Shown piece by piece: positions 34,229 through 42,630 of a stretch of 64,000 bases of DNA (positions within the stretch are counted from its first letter, which is position 1; each line of letters starts with the position of its first letter). Source of the stretch: Chitinophagaceae bacterium. GTDB taxonomy: Bacteria > Bacteroidota > Bacteroidia > Chitinophagales > Chitinophagaceae. The translations under genes and the position numbers were made by a program. The notes below the pieces were generated by a model that saw only the letters and a list, made by a program, of their open reading frames with translations, was not told where the DNA came from and did no database searches. The stretch is from the NCBI GenBank assembly GCA_016786845.1, contig JAEUVB010000015.1, positions 1 to 64,000 on the forward strand, read 5' to 3'.

Positions 34229-34705
34229 TTACACATTCACCATCTTATTCGCACAACTACTACTGGCAAAAGCCTCCGGTTTGGCCTTAAACGCAAATCC
34301 CATTCCCAATATATAACCTGTGGCCTCCCTTAAGGCTTCATTGCTTTTAAATTGTGGATTGGTATTGATGTCGGCATGCACTTCCATGTCTACATGATAT
34401 TGGGTAAACAAATCACACAATTCGTAGGCGATTTCAATGCTTTTAGCCACCTCCATCAGCATGCGCTCTTTGATGGAGTAGCGAATGAGGGTTTTTTCAT
34501 TATGGATGAACATAAACCCACCACGGCCTTCACGCAAGAAAACAATCACAGTGGCAAATTCAGTTTCTACCCCCTTTACTTGGGAGTCGGTGCCGATACA
34601 GACCTTGAGTTTGTTGCCTAAAGCTGTTTCGCGAACGATGGCCTCCTCTACCGAGGCTTTAATGGGCAGGTCTATGGGTTCGCCGCTGAATTTTCGCCAT
34701 AACAT
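34229..34705 (-). CDS. YkuK family RNase H-like protein (DUF458)
   Basis: 158 residues. CIGTDSQVKGVETEFATVIVF (~36-56) and VHADINTNPQFKSN (~108-121) carry the two Asp-containing strands of the RNase H-like fold. Family members are about 150-170 residues long; the biochemical role is unproven. Convergent with the MMPL gene, ending 9 bp from it. Confidence 0.85.
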   Translation of the reverse strand: MLWRKFSGEPIDLPIKASVEEAIVRETALGNKLKVCIGTDSQVKGVETEFATVIVFLREGRGGFMFIHNEKTLIRYSIKERMLMEVAKSIEIAYELCDLFTQYHVDMEVHADINTNPQFKSNEALREATGYILGMGFAFKAKPEAFASSSCANKMVNV

Positions 34706-34777
34706 AAAAATCGATTTTGGTATACTGTAAAGACGGAGGATGATCTGTCTTTGTTGGTTTGACTGTATGACCCAATT

Positions 34778-35005
34778 TAGGGCCTGCTGTTTAACGTTTA
34801 AAGTGGCTATAGTTTAGAATTTAAGGACAGTTTGAACACATTTCGATGCACAGTATTTATCTGAGGTTTGAATCTAATCATAACCATTTGCACTAGTTGC
34901 ATGCATCTCCAACTTCGGCGTCAGCGTCAAAGGGCTGTACAATAGTACTATCCCTTTAACGCTTCCTTGAATTTGGAGCGCCTGCAACTTAACCAGCAGG
35001 CCCTA
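34778..35005. repeat. 228-bp element bounded by inverted repeats, with central long hairpin
   Basis: TAGGGCCTGCTGTTTAA (34778-34794) is repeated inverted at 34989-35005 with one mismatch. Inside, the arms 34895-34934 and 34952-34989 form a ~38-bp imperfect hairpin: AGTTGCA…TCCAA…AGCGTCAAAGGG against its inverse. At its tip GTAC-AATA-GTAC forms a mini-stem. A further small palindrome, AGGCC…GGCCT, follows near 35000-35015, then TTTTT. No coding sequence lies inside. It could be a small mobile palindromic element or a structured RNA. Confidence 0.6.
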
Positions 35006-35040
35006 TGACAGGCCTCCACAGGTTTTTACTCCTTATTTCA

Positions 35041-35281
35041 AATATTTATTACAATACATTAAATAAATATTTAAAGTATGATAATAAAAATTAAAACATT
35101 TGAAATAAATATTTAATATGATCTAATAAAAATTAGAATAGATATAATAAATATTAAAACATTTGAAATAATAAATTAATATGTCTTAATATAAATTATA
35201 ACACATTAAATAAAAATTAAATGGAATGAAATAATTATTAGAACATTTGAAATAAATATTTAACGTGATGTAATAATTATT
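35041..35281. repeat. Tandem array of 21-bp A+T-rich repeats in exact register
   Basis: Eleven consecutive 21-bp units start at 35041, 35062, 35083, 35104, 35125, 35146, 35167, 35188, 35209, 35230 and 35251, with a partial twelfth at 35272-35281. Every unit starts AAT; most begin with a 10-base core AATAAATATT, AATAAAAATT or AATAATTATT, followed by 11 more variable bases (AAAACATTTGA in units 3 and 6, AGAACATTTGA in unit 10). 21 bp is two helical turns, so the A/T cores lie on one face of the helix. No frame is open through it. Confidence 0.85.
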
Positions 35282-35384
35282 TCAAAATTGCAGTATTTTG
35301 CCCCATCATTTCACTTCAAATACCGATTTAAAGATTTAGCAACCCTGGATAAACCCTAATTTTCAATAAACCCCTTTAGAAATT

Positions 35385-35825
35385 ATGCCATACCATAATA
35401 TAGATTCCACCCTCAGCTCCGCCGATCAGGAATTAATCATGCAAGAGATTGCCGCGATTAAGGAAAAACTCCCATTTTTGATCGGTCTTACAACGAAAGA
35501 AAAAAGAATGGGACAAAATACCCACGACAAAATGGCTTTCCGGCAAATTGCACTGGAGACGGCAAAAATGCGCCCGGAATTGCTGCCACCGGCCCAACCT
35601 GTGGAAGCCTGGGAGAAAGACGAAAACCTTCTGATGGCTCTTCAGCCTATCCTTCAGCAAATAAATGTGCTCAGGGGAGCATTGGAAGATACCATTTTAG
35701 CCCTTCGCATGGAATCGCATCTGGCAGCAAAGAATTTTTTAAATTTTTCCCGAATTTCAGCCCGCACTAATGTCCCGGGTATTGATACCATTGTTCAAAG
35801 ATTGGAAGAGGCGTTGAACGGGTAA
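35385..35825 (+). CDS. Hypothetical helical protein
   Basis: 146 residues, no signal peptide. Mostly amphipathic helix: MQEIAAIKEKLPFLIGLTTKEKRMGQNTHDKMAF…, then LMALQPILQQINVLRGALEDTILALRMESHLAAKNFLNFSRISARTNVPGI…. The pattern (KLPFLI.LT..E…..G, then a helix bundle) resembles small uncharacterised proteins found in other Bacteroidota; I cannot name a function. It lies just downstream of the 21-bp repeat array, which may therefore control it. Confidence 0.65.
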   Translation: MPYHNIDSTLSSADQELIMQEIAAIKEKLPFLIGLTTKEKRMGQNTHDKMAFRQIALETAKMRPELLPPAQPVEAWEKDENLLMALQPILQQINVLRGALEDTILALRMESHLAAKNFLNFSRISARTNVPGIDTIVQRLEEALNG

Positions 35826-35842
35826 AACAGGATAATCCCTAA

Positions 35843-36211
35843 TTATACGACACCGTTCGCCATCAAGGCAATCGTACAACCCGTAAAAACCTGGATGTTT
35901 CGGTCTTTGGCCATTTGTTCCAGCTCCGGATTTTCGGTGCCGGGGTTAAAAATGATACGCATGGGGTTCAGCGAAAAGATATAATCGTAGTACTTTTTCT
36001 GACGATCGGCATTTAAAAACATCGTCACGGTGTCTACATGTTCCAAGGGTATGGTGGTATCGCTCACTTCCACATTATCGATACGACCCTTGCGGTTTCC
36101 TATCGCAAATAAATTAAATCCCTTGTTGCTCAAAAAGCGAGTGGCAAAATAACTGGTTCGACCCGGATTGGGTGAGGCGCCCAGCAATAAGATATTCTCA
36201 GAAGTTCTCAT
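35843..36211 (-). CDS. CoA-binding domain protein (YccU-like)
   Basis: 122 residues from ATG 36211; an upstream in-frame ATG at 36253 would add 14 atypical residues. The Rossmann-type CoA-binding fold shows ILLLGASPNPGRTSYFATRFLSNKGF (~6-31, with the GAS.NP.R.S motif), AIGNRKGRI, and IIFNPGTENPELEQMAKDRNIQVFTGCTIALM at the end. YccU-like proteins bind coenzyme A or a similar nucleotide; the cellular role is unknown. Convergent with the gene at 35385, with 17 bp between them. Confidence 0.85.
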   Translation of the reverse strand: MRTSENILLLGASPNPGRTSYFATRFLSNKGFNLFAIGNRKGRIDNVEVSDTTIPLEHVDTVTMFLNADRQKKYYDYIFSLNPMRIIFNPGTENPELEQMAKDRNIQVFTGCTIALMANGVV

Positions 36212-36537
36212 ATTCAACATTGTCTGTATGGGTTTATACAAACAACATGCCAATGAGATATATATTCTAAAAAAATATATTCAATATAATAAAATGTTTA
36301 GGGCCAGATGATTAAGTCAGAAATGCAGTAGCTGCAAGGCGAAGGTAATGAAGCTGTATATACATACAGCGATTTGCCTTCAACGAGGCAGATGCTGTAT
36401 TTCTGGCTAGCGTTGTTTGGATAAATTGAATTGCAAGAAAAGGAATGCAGCGTTGTAAAAAACTCGCACCATTATCTCAATATGGTCTTTTAAAATATTG
36501 ACATTAAATAATTTGAGCGTTAATCATAAGGCCCTAA
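36212..36537. other. Intergenic region with one hairpin element
   Basis: 326 bp between two minus-strand genes. It contains the hairpin at 36318-36405 and a pair of short direct repeats (AGCGTTGT near 36410 and 36452). The flanks are A+T-rich. No ORF or recognised RNA gene. Confidence 0.6.
36318..36405. repeat. 88-bp palindromic hairpin element
   Basis: Nested arms pair in order: CAGAAAT/ATTTCTG at the ends, then the AGCTGC-type segment with GGCAG, CGAAGG with CCTTCaacG, and GCTGTAT/ATACAGC at the tip (36352-36370). The whole sequence folds into one long imperfect hairpin without a terminal T-run. The pieces GCTGCAAGGCGAAG and CAACG.GGCAG recall dispersed palindromic repeats that I know from other bacterial genomes, but I cannot name the family. 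Confidence 0.55.
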
Positions 36538-37950
36538 TTAATGCTTTGAACCCAAACCTACTACTTCATGCATCTTGGGCACCACCACATCATGAAAACC
36601 TTTACTGATCAATCGATCTTTAAACTCCTCCTGTACCTCATATTCGCCATGGACCAGAAATAGTTTCTTCACTTTTTGCGGATCCTGGCAGGCAATGAAT
36701 TGACATAGATCCTGATAATCGCCATGCGCACTCATGCTTCGAATAGAACCAATATTGGCTTTCACTTGAAAATCTTCACGGTAAATACGCACTTCTTTTT
36801 CTCCTCTCATCAGTTTGGCTCCGAGGGAATGAGGTTCACAATATCCGACCATCAGAATGGTATTTTTCGGATCTTCAATATTATTGGCAATATGGTGTTT
36901 TACCCGCCCGGCTTCAGCCATGCCCGATGCAGAAATAATCACCATTGGATCTCGACGGGTATTCAGGTGTTTGGAATCTTCCACATCCGTGATATAATGC
37001 AGACCCTTAAAATCAAACGGGTCCTTGTCCTTCTTTAAAATCTCCTGCACATGCTTATTAAACAATTCAGGATACTTTTTCACGATCATGGTGGTTTGGG
37101 TAGACAATGGACTGTCGACATAATAATCGACATCCGGTAATCGTCCTTCCAATTCTAATTTATTCAAGGCATACAATATTTCCTGGGTTCGACCTACACT
37201 AAAAGCAGGAATGATGAGCTTGCCGCGGTTTTCGATGCAGGTTTCCTGAATATATTGATACAGATCATCCGAGGTTTGATGGGTTTCGTCGTGCAAGGAA
37301 TTACCATAGGTGCTTTCGAGGATAATATAATCGGACTGGGGAAATTCAGCCGGTGCATTGAGCAATACATCGCGGTAACGGCCCACATCTCCACTGAAGG
37401 TTATGCGTGTTTCACGGCCATTTTCCTTGATGGAAAGATGTACCGCGGCACTGCCTAAAATATGTCCCACATCGGTATACTGAAAGCTGATATCTTCATC
37501 GATCCGGCATATCTCGTTATATGGAACTTCTATAAAACGCGGGAAAACATTATTGGCGTCTGCAATGCTGTAGAGGGGTTTGATATAAGGCAATCCTTGG
37601 GCCGCACGTTTTTTGTTCACGAAAGCCACATCCGATTCCTGAATAAAGGCGGAATCCAACAACAGAATTTGCGTGAGATCGGCCGTTGCCGGTGTACAAT
37701 AAATACTGCCTTTATAACCTTCTTTCACCAATTTGGGCAGCAAGCCCGAATGGTCGATATGGGCATGAGAAAGGATCATGTAATCAATCTCCGATGGTTC
37801 GAACCCAAAATGCTGGTTCATCGGTAGGGTCTGATCGCCCATTCCTTGAAATAGTCCGCAATCGAGTAATAGTTTTTTGCCATTCGACAAGTGGATCAGG
37901 TGTTTGGAGCCGGTCACTGTACGGGCGGCCCCGTGAAAGGATATTTTCAT
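36538..37950 (-). CDS. MBL-fold / beta-CASP ribonuclease-like protein
   Basis: 470 residues. Metallo-beta-lactamase motifs are LLDCGLFQG (~29-37), the zinc-binding SHAHIDHSG (~59-67), DVGHILGSAA, and ITFSGDVGRY. The beta-CASP insert (~210-340: STYGNSLH, IPAFSVGRTQEILYAL) and the C-terminal RMMBL part (SAHGDYQDLCQFI … LVHGE) complete the family pattern. Relatives process or degrade RNA as endo-/5'-exonucleases (CPSF-73/RNase J superclass). It has no neighbour in the same operon. Specificity is not predictable. Confidence 0.9.
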   Translation of the reverse strand: MKISFHGAARTVTGSKHLIHLSNGKKLLLDCGLFQGMGDQTLPMNQHFGFEPSEIDYMILSHAHIDHSGLLPKLVKEGYKGSIYCTPATADLTQILLLDSAFIQESDVAFVNKKRAAQGLPYIKPLYSIADANNVFPRFIEVPYNEICRIDEDISFQYTDVGHILGSAAVHLSIKENGRETRITFSGDVGRYRDVLLNAPAEFPQSDYIILESTYGNSLHDETHQTSDDLYQYIQETCIENRGKLIIPAFSVGRTQEILYALNKLELEGRLPDVDYYVDSPLSTQTTMIVKKYPELFNKHVQEILKKDKDPFDFKGLHYITDVEDSKHLNTRRDPMVIISASGMAEAGRVKHHIANNIEDPKNTILMVGYCEPHSLGAKLMRGEKEVRIYREDFQVKANIGSIRSMSAHGDYQDLCQFIACQDPQKVKKLFLVHGEYEVQEEFKDRLISKGFHDVVVPKMHEVVGLGSKH

Positions 37951-38172
37951 GTGCTTATTTGTTTCTTTTAATCATCTGCCCGTCTTTTCAAACTCGGTTT
38001 GGGGCTCACAGGTTAAGGCCCTTGCTCCTAAAAATGTCTATTTTGACGATAATCTAACGATTTATTGTATATTAGCGTCTTATAGTTGTAAATATAAAGA
38101 TAAAATCCACAATTTGATAATGGGTTTTGTTTGTTGTGTTTACCTGTATCATTAAATCAGAATGTCTGAACT

Positions 38173-39189
38173 ATGAAGATTCAATTACGCTTTTTATGGA
38201 TATTGCTCGCCGGAATTTTTCTGAATGCCTGCCAGAAATTCAACCAAATCGATAATTCCTCTACGGTTAAAACGCCCTATGTACTTTACATTGGAGGCTT
38301 CAACGGCACCTTGCATAAAACCAATGATGCACTTTATTTCAATACCCTGTTTCCAACGGACAATTCATGCGTACGTCAGATCGTGGTAGCCGATACCAAT
38401 CTTTTATACCTGAAGCAGAATTTCTATTTCAGCAAAGATGACGGCAAATCATTTAAGCGCAGCAATGACCATCCGATTGGGTTTATGGACTTGTTTTACA
38501 AGTACTATCTGCCAAATTCTTCCTTGTACGATCAAGTAGAAAAGAGAGTTTATCTGGTGACCAATAATGCCTTGGAATACAGTACGGATCTCGGTGAAAA
38601 CTTCAGTGTAGAAACTAATTTCGATACGCCGCCTGCAGGACCTCCAACGTCTATTACCCAGCAAAATAACGGCTTACTGTATCTCATGATCGATTCGGCC
38701 AATCAATACAAAAAATCAGGAACCGGACAATGGACTCAGGTTCTTCAAACAAGTGCGGATCGACTTCCTACAGATACTACAACCTGGTATATTGCCCACA
38801 CACACGATACTTTGATTGCGATTGATTTCAATGGTAAGGCGGGTGTTTGGTACAGTACCAATGAAGGTACAGATTGGTTTGCCTGCGGCGGTCAACCTAA
38901 AAATCGTAAAATTTTATTTGGTAACGAAGCCTATGGCAGCGGAACTTTCTTCATCGGATTTGACAGTGCCGGACTTTATCGCTTAGATGGAACCACCTTC
39001 AATGCAACCAGCGCCGGTATTCCTTGGTATGCTAAAGTTAGCTATGTAGAAGGAAAGCGTGTGGTTTATCGTACAGATGTGACCCGCTATTATATGTTCG
39101 CTGCTACCGATCAAGGTCTTTTCATCAGTGAAACCAATGGATTTGACTGGAAACTCCTCCGCTCCGGAAATTACTCCACACTAAAGTAG
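38173..39189 (+). CDS. Lipoprotein with sialidase/BNR-like propeller repeats
   Basis: 338 residues. A lipoprotein signal ends LAGIFLNAC (Cys20). The mature part has repeated F.SKDDGKSFKRS, STDLGENFSVET, STNEGTDWFACGG and ISETNGFDWKLL motifs, typical of BNR/sortilin-like beta-propeller blades (S-x-D-x-G-x-x-W). No catalytic sialidase residues can be claimed. It is the first gene of a plus-strand set with the propeller-like, POTRA-barrel and NAD-kinase genes; gap to the next gene is 24 bp. Likely outer-membrane anchored; function unknown. Confidence 0.75.
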   Translation: MKIQLRFLWILLAGIFLNACQKFNQIDNSSTVKTPYVLYIGGFNGTLHKTNDALYFNTLFPTDNSCVRQIVVADTNLLYLKQNFYFSKDDGKSFKRSNDHPIGFMDLFYKYYLPNSSLYDQVEKRVYLVTNNALEYSTDLGENFSVETNFDTPPAGPPTSITQQNNGLLYLMIDSANQYKKSGTGQWTQVLQTSADRLPTDTTTWYIAHTHDTLIAIDFNGKAGVWYSTNEGTDWFACGGQPKNRKILFGNEAYGSGTFFIGFDSAGLYRLDGTTFNATSAGIPWYAKVSYVEGKRVVYRTDVTRYYMFAATDQGLFISETNGFDWKLLRSGNYSTLK

Positions 39190-39213
39190 CCCTTATGGCG
39201 TTGATCTAATGCC

Positions 39214-40017
39214 ATGCACAAGCGACTACTGTATTTACTTGCTTATTTATTTTTATCAGCCCATCCCATCTTTGCGACGGATACCCTAAAACTCATCCGG
39301 CGTATTCCTATACAGGCAAGCCTCATGACCACGGATCCCGGTGGACATGTATATGCCGTTCGTACCGATAATGCGGTTATCAAATTCAACATGAATGGCG
39401 ACAGTCTTGGTTTTTTCAATGAAATTAAAAAAGGGAAAATCACACAAATAGATGCCACCAATCCACTCAGGGTATTGATCTTCAACAGCAGCTTTAGCCG
39501 AATTTCCATTCTCGACAATTTACTATCGCTCAAAAGCAGTCTGAACCTAAGCAGTATGGGACTCTACAATATTCCATGCATTGCCAATTCAGCCGACGGA
39601 TATATTTGGGTTTATGATCCTTCTACGGGCGCCCTTCTGAAAATCGACGAAAAACCATCGGTTCGGATGTCAGTACCATTACGGAATTTTTTTACCAAGG
39701 CACCCGATCCATGTTATATGGTCGAACAGGATCGTCAGCTGTTTATGGTTGATAGTTTGGAAGGGGTACACAAATTTGATTTGTACGGTTTTTTTAATCT
39801 GACTTATCCGATAAAAACTACAAGTATTCAATATATACAAGACCAATTGATTTATTCAAGCTTGCCGGATATGGTGTCTTACCATACGAAATCGACTCAG
39901 GAAAAAAGACTCGTGCTACCTAAAGTAGAATCGATTCTACAAGTCAGGGTGGAACGTGAGCGATTGTTTGTTTTGCGTGAGACGAGTTTGGACATTTATC
40001 AATTGCCCGGAGAATAA
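39214..40017 (+). CDS. Exported propeller-like protein of unknown function
   Basis: 267 residues with signal peptide (MHKRLLYLLAYLFLSAHPIFA|T). The mature part reads like a small beta-propeller or repeat of beta hairpins (DPGGHVYAVRTDNAVIKFNMNGDSLGFF…NSADGYIWVYDPSTGALLKID…). No named family. Its stop overlaps the next gene's ATG (TAATG), so translation is coupled with the POTRA/barrel protein; a periplasmic accessory role for that protein is an inference from this coupling. Confidence 0.7.
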   Translation: MHKRLLYLLAYLFLSAHPIFATDTLKLIRRIPIQASLMTTDPGGHVYAVRTDNAVIKFNMNGDSLGFFNEIKKGKITQIDATNPLRVLIFNSSFSRISILDNLLSLKSSLNLSSMGLYNIPCIANSADGYIWVYDPSTGALLKIDEKPSVRMSVPLRNFFTKAPDPCYMVEQDRQLFMVDSLEGVHKFDLYGFFNLTYPIKTTSIQYIQDQLIYSSLPDMVSYHTKSTQEKRLVLPKVESILQVRVERERLFVLRETSLDIYQLPGE

Positions 40018-41456
40018 TGTTCATGACTTTCTCTATTTTTACTGTTCAATTTCAGTCCTTGTTTCCATTTCGAATTTTACTCTTGCTATGCTTTCCGGCG
40101 ATGGCCTTTGCTCAAATCAATCCAAAAGATACGGTTCGGCATGTAGGTCCTAAGCATGTACATATTCGCAATGTTACATTTACAGGAAACAAAACGACGA
40201 AAAAACAGATCATCGAACGTGAAATGAGTTTGCATGAAGGGGATAGCATCGATGTAAGTGATGTGGAAAGTGAATTGGATTTCAATAAACGACGGATACT
40301 CAATTTGCAGTTGTTCTCCACGGTCAACTATTGTATACCCTATTGGGATCATGATACCATTGACATAGAATACAATATGACCGAAATATTGTATTGGTTA
40401 GCAAGTCCCATATTCTCCTTAGCCGATCGGAATTTTAATGTGTGGTGGTCGGAGCAACATCGACAGTTAGATCGTACCAATATGGGGCTTGAACTAACAC
40501 GTCTTAATTTTCGCGGACGAAATGAACGATTGGGAGGAACGGTTCAGGTTGGTTATAACAAGCATTTCGATTTGTTTTACAAGATTCCTTATGTAGACAA
40601 ATGGATGAAGCATGGTGCGAGCCTGAGTGCCATGTATGCCACAGGAAGAGAGATTAATATTCAGACCGACAGCAATAAATTACTTTTCTTTCGGAAAGAA
40701 GAATACCCTTATCGTCGCTTTCAGGCTAAAGCCGGATACTCCTACCGTAAAGCGTATGCAGCCATTCATGAGTTGCAATTCAGTTATAATTATTATTCAG
40801 TAACTCAGGATTTGTACAATCACAATCCGGAGTACTTGGGTCAAAAAAAGAGAATCAATTATTTTGAATTGACTTATGTTTATACCTATAACAATACAGA
40901 TATTCGGGTCTATCCGCTCAACGGGTTGGATGTAAAGGCCTATATGTCTAAGCGCGGACTTTGGATAGACAAGGATGTCAATCAATTTGTAACCTTTGCG
41001 GAAATTTCTTATTACCGTAAATTATTGAATAATTTTTATGGGTCATTGGTGTTTCGCGGACGATTGTCTTTTCCGCAAGAACAACCTTATTTATTCAGCA
41101 GAGGCCTTGGATTTAGAAATGAATATGTGAGGGGCTACGAATATTATGTAATAGATGGCAGTCACTACAGTATATTGCGTAGCAACGTGCGATACAAATT
41201 ATTGGATCTGGTGTGGTCGCAAAATTTGTTGAAGTTCATTAAGTATATCCCGATCAGAGTATACATGAAGGCCTATGATGATATCGGATATATCTACAAC
41301 AAATATCCGGGCAATAGTTTTTTAAACAATAAATTGTTGCACGGCTATGGTTTGGGTATGGATATCGTGATTTCTTATTACGCCAAGTTTCGTATCGAAT
41401 ATAGTTTCAACCACTTAAGGCAAAATGGATTATTTTTACATGGCACTAAAGAATAA
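40017..41456 (+). CDS. POTRA-containing outer-membrane beta-barrel protein (BamA/TamA-like, short)
   Basis: 479 residues; a signal peptide ends near 33 (…CFPAMAFA|Q). One POTRA domain is visible (~47-125: VHIRNVTFTGNKTTKKQIIEREMSLHEGDSI…LDFNKRRILNLQLFSTVNY). The rest is a barrel with alternating aromatic strands, containing YGSLVFRGRLSF and ending YAKFRIEYSFNHLRQNGLFLHGTKE. Omp85 proteins fold or export other outer-membrane proteins; the single POTRA sets it apart from BamA. Coupled to the gene before it and 3 bp from nadK. Confidence 0.82.
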   Translation: MFMTFSIFTVQFQSLFPFRILLLLCFPAMAFAQINPKDTVRHVGPKHVHIRNVTFTGNKTTKKQIIEREMSLHEGDSIDVSDVESELDFNKRRILNLQLFSTVNYCIPYWDHDTIDIEYNMTEILYWLASPIFSLADRNFNVWWSEQHRQLDRTNMGLELTRLNFRGRNERLGGTVQVGYNKHFDLFYKIPYVDKWMKHGASLSAMYATGREINIQTDSNKLLFFRKEEYPYRRFQAKAGYSYRKAYAAIHELQFSYNYYSVTQDLYNHNPEYLGQKKRINYFELTYVYTYNNTDIRVYPLNGLDVKAYMSKRGLWIDKDVNQFVTFAEISYYRKLLNNFYGSLVFRGRLSFPQEQPYLFSRGLGFRNEYVRGYEYYVIDGSHYSILRSNVRYKLLDLVWSQNLLKFIKYIPIRVYMKAYDDIGYIYNKYPGNSFLNNKLLHGYGLGMDIVISYYAKFRIEYSFNHLRQNGLFLHGTKE

Positions 41457-41459
41457 CGC

Positions 41460-42347
41460 ATGCATATAGCCTTGTATAACCGGGTTTTTGAAGAAGAAGA
41501 TATACCGTTTTTCAAACAACTTTTTGATGCGTTTCGTGTACATCATATTCAACCCATCTTGTTCGATGATCTGGCGCGCAGTCTGGGCCCGGTCATTCAA
41601 CTTCCGGACACTTTTGATACCTTTTCAGAATCCAAGCCGCTACCGCCCAAAACCAAATATGTATTTAGCATGGGTGGTGACGGAACGATGATCGATACCG
41701 TGAAATTTGTGGGACGCCGGAAAATTCCCATTTTGGGTATCAATCTGGGACGTCTCGGATTTTTGGCCGCAACTGGTCCGGAAGAAATAGAATTTGCGAT
41801 TGATGCCTTGCAGAAAGATGCATTTCAGCTCGACCCAAGAACCTTGATCCATCTGGATACCAGTATTCCTATTTTTCATGAAGCACCCTTTGCCCTCAAT
41901 GAGTTTTCGCTGCATCGAAAAGACAGTTCTTCATTGATCAAAATTCATACATATCTGAATGGAGAATTTCTTTGTACCTATTGGGCCGACGGACTCATTG
42001 TTTCTACACCTACGGGATCGACAGGATATTCGTTGAGCTGCGGGGGACCTATTATTTTCCCTCAGGCCAATAATTTTGTCATCACGCCTGTGGCTCCGCA
42101 TAATCTCAATGTGAGACCCATAGTGGTTTCAGACAACAGCATCATTTCCTTTGAAGTGGAGGGTAGGGCCGATCATTTTCTGTGTACTTTAGACGCACGA
42201 TCTGAAGCCATAGACAGTACCGTTTCATTGGCGGTAAGGCGCGAAGATTTTGAAATTAATTTGATTCGTTTAGAGGGCCAGAATTTTTTAAATACCCTGC
42301 AAACGAAATTATTCTGGGGCGTAGACCGAAGGAATTATATCAATTGA
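41460..42347 (+). CDS. nadK: NAD kinase
   Basis: 295 residues. The catalytic GGDGT motif is at 72-76 (FSMGGDGTMIDTV), followed by GINLGRLGFLA. The second conserved stretch TPTGSTGYSLSCGGPII (~180-197) and HNLNVRPIV are present. The enzyme phosphorylates NAD to NADP in the cytoplasm. It is the last gene of the plus-strand operon with the POTRA barrel, a pairing likely to reflect shared transcription and not a shared reaction. Confidence 0.95.
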   Translation: MHIALYNRVFEEEDIPFFKQLFDAFRVHHIQPILFDDLARSLGPVIQLPDTFDTFSESKPLPPKTKYVFSMGGDGTMIDTVKFVGRRKIPILGINLGRLGFLAATGPEEIEFAIDALQKDAFQLDPRTLIHLDTSIPIFHEAPFALNEFSLHRKDSSSLIKIHTYLNGEFLCTYWADGLIVSTPTGSTGYSLSCGGPIIFPQANNFVITPVAPHNLNVRPIVVSDNSIISFEVEGRADHFLCTLDARSEAIDSTVSLAVRREDFEINLIRLEGQNFLNTLQTKLFWGVDRRNYIN

Positions 42348-42378
42348 TGAGTGTCAATTAAGCCGCATGAACGGCTGA

Positions 42379-42630
42379 TTAGGCTTCCGTAATCACGATG
42401 GCATAGGATTCCATCACTGCATTGTAAAGCATTTTTTGACATGCCGATTCAGCAATCTGGTAAGCATGCTCTTTCGATTCAGCGGAGATGCTCAAAGTAA
42501 TATGTTTGCCAATACGTACATCTTGTATGGCCGTGATGGACAAATTATGCAGGCTTTCATTGACAGCTTTTCCTTGCGGATCCAGCAATTCTTTAAGCGG
42601 CATTACGGTGATGTGAGCGGTGAATGTCAT
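42379..42630 (-). CDS. purS: Phosphoribosylformylglycinamidine synthase subunit PurS
   Basis: 83 residues, the standard PurS length. FTAHITVMPLKELLDPQGKAV (start) and VRIGKHITLSIS are diagnostic, and the end carries CQKMLYNAVMESYAIVI. PurS bridges PurL and PurQ so that ammonia passes between them in purine synthesis. It overlaps the pssA stop by 4 bp (ATGA), so it is translated from the pssA message. PurL and PurQ are not in the window. Confidence 0.92.
   Translation of the reverse strand: MTFTAHITVMPLKELLDPQGKAVNESLHNLSITAIQDVRIGKHITLSISAESKEHAYQIAESACQKMLYNAVMESYAIVITEA

Larger units (their letters stand above)
34706..35384. other. 679-bp non-coding region with three kinds of repeat
   Basis: No convincing gene. 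From left to right it holds an inverted-repeat-bounded element with a central hairpin (34778-35005) and a phased 21-bp repeat array (35041-35281). A possible -7 element TATTTTG (35294-35300) lies 84 bases before the ATG at 35385. It is the longest gene-free stretch in the window. Confidence 0.8.

Noticed and set aside
35041..35281. CRISPR array
   Set aside because: Units are contiguous 21-bp degenerate repeats without constant repeat plus unique spacer, and there are no cas genes.
35020..35300. Chromosomal origin of replication
   Set aside because: The A+T-rich repeats might suggest unwinding, but I find no DnaA boxes (TTATCCACA-type) and no dnaA/dnaN nearby.
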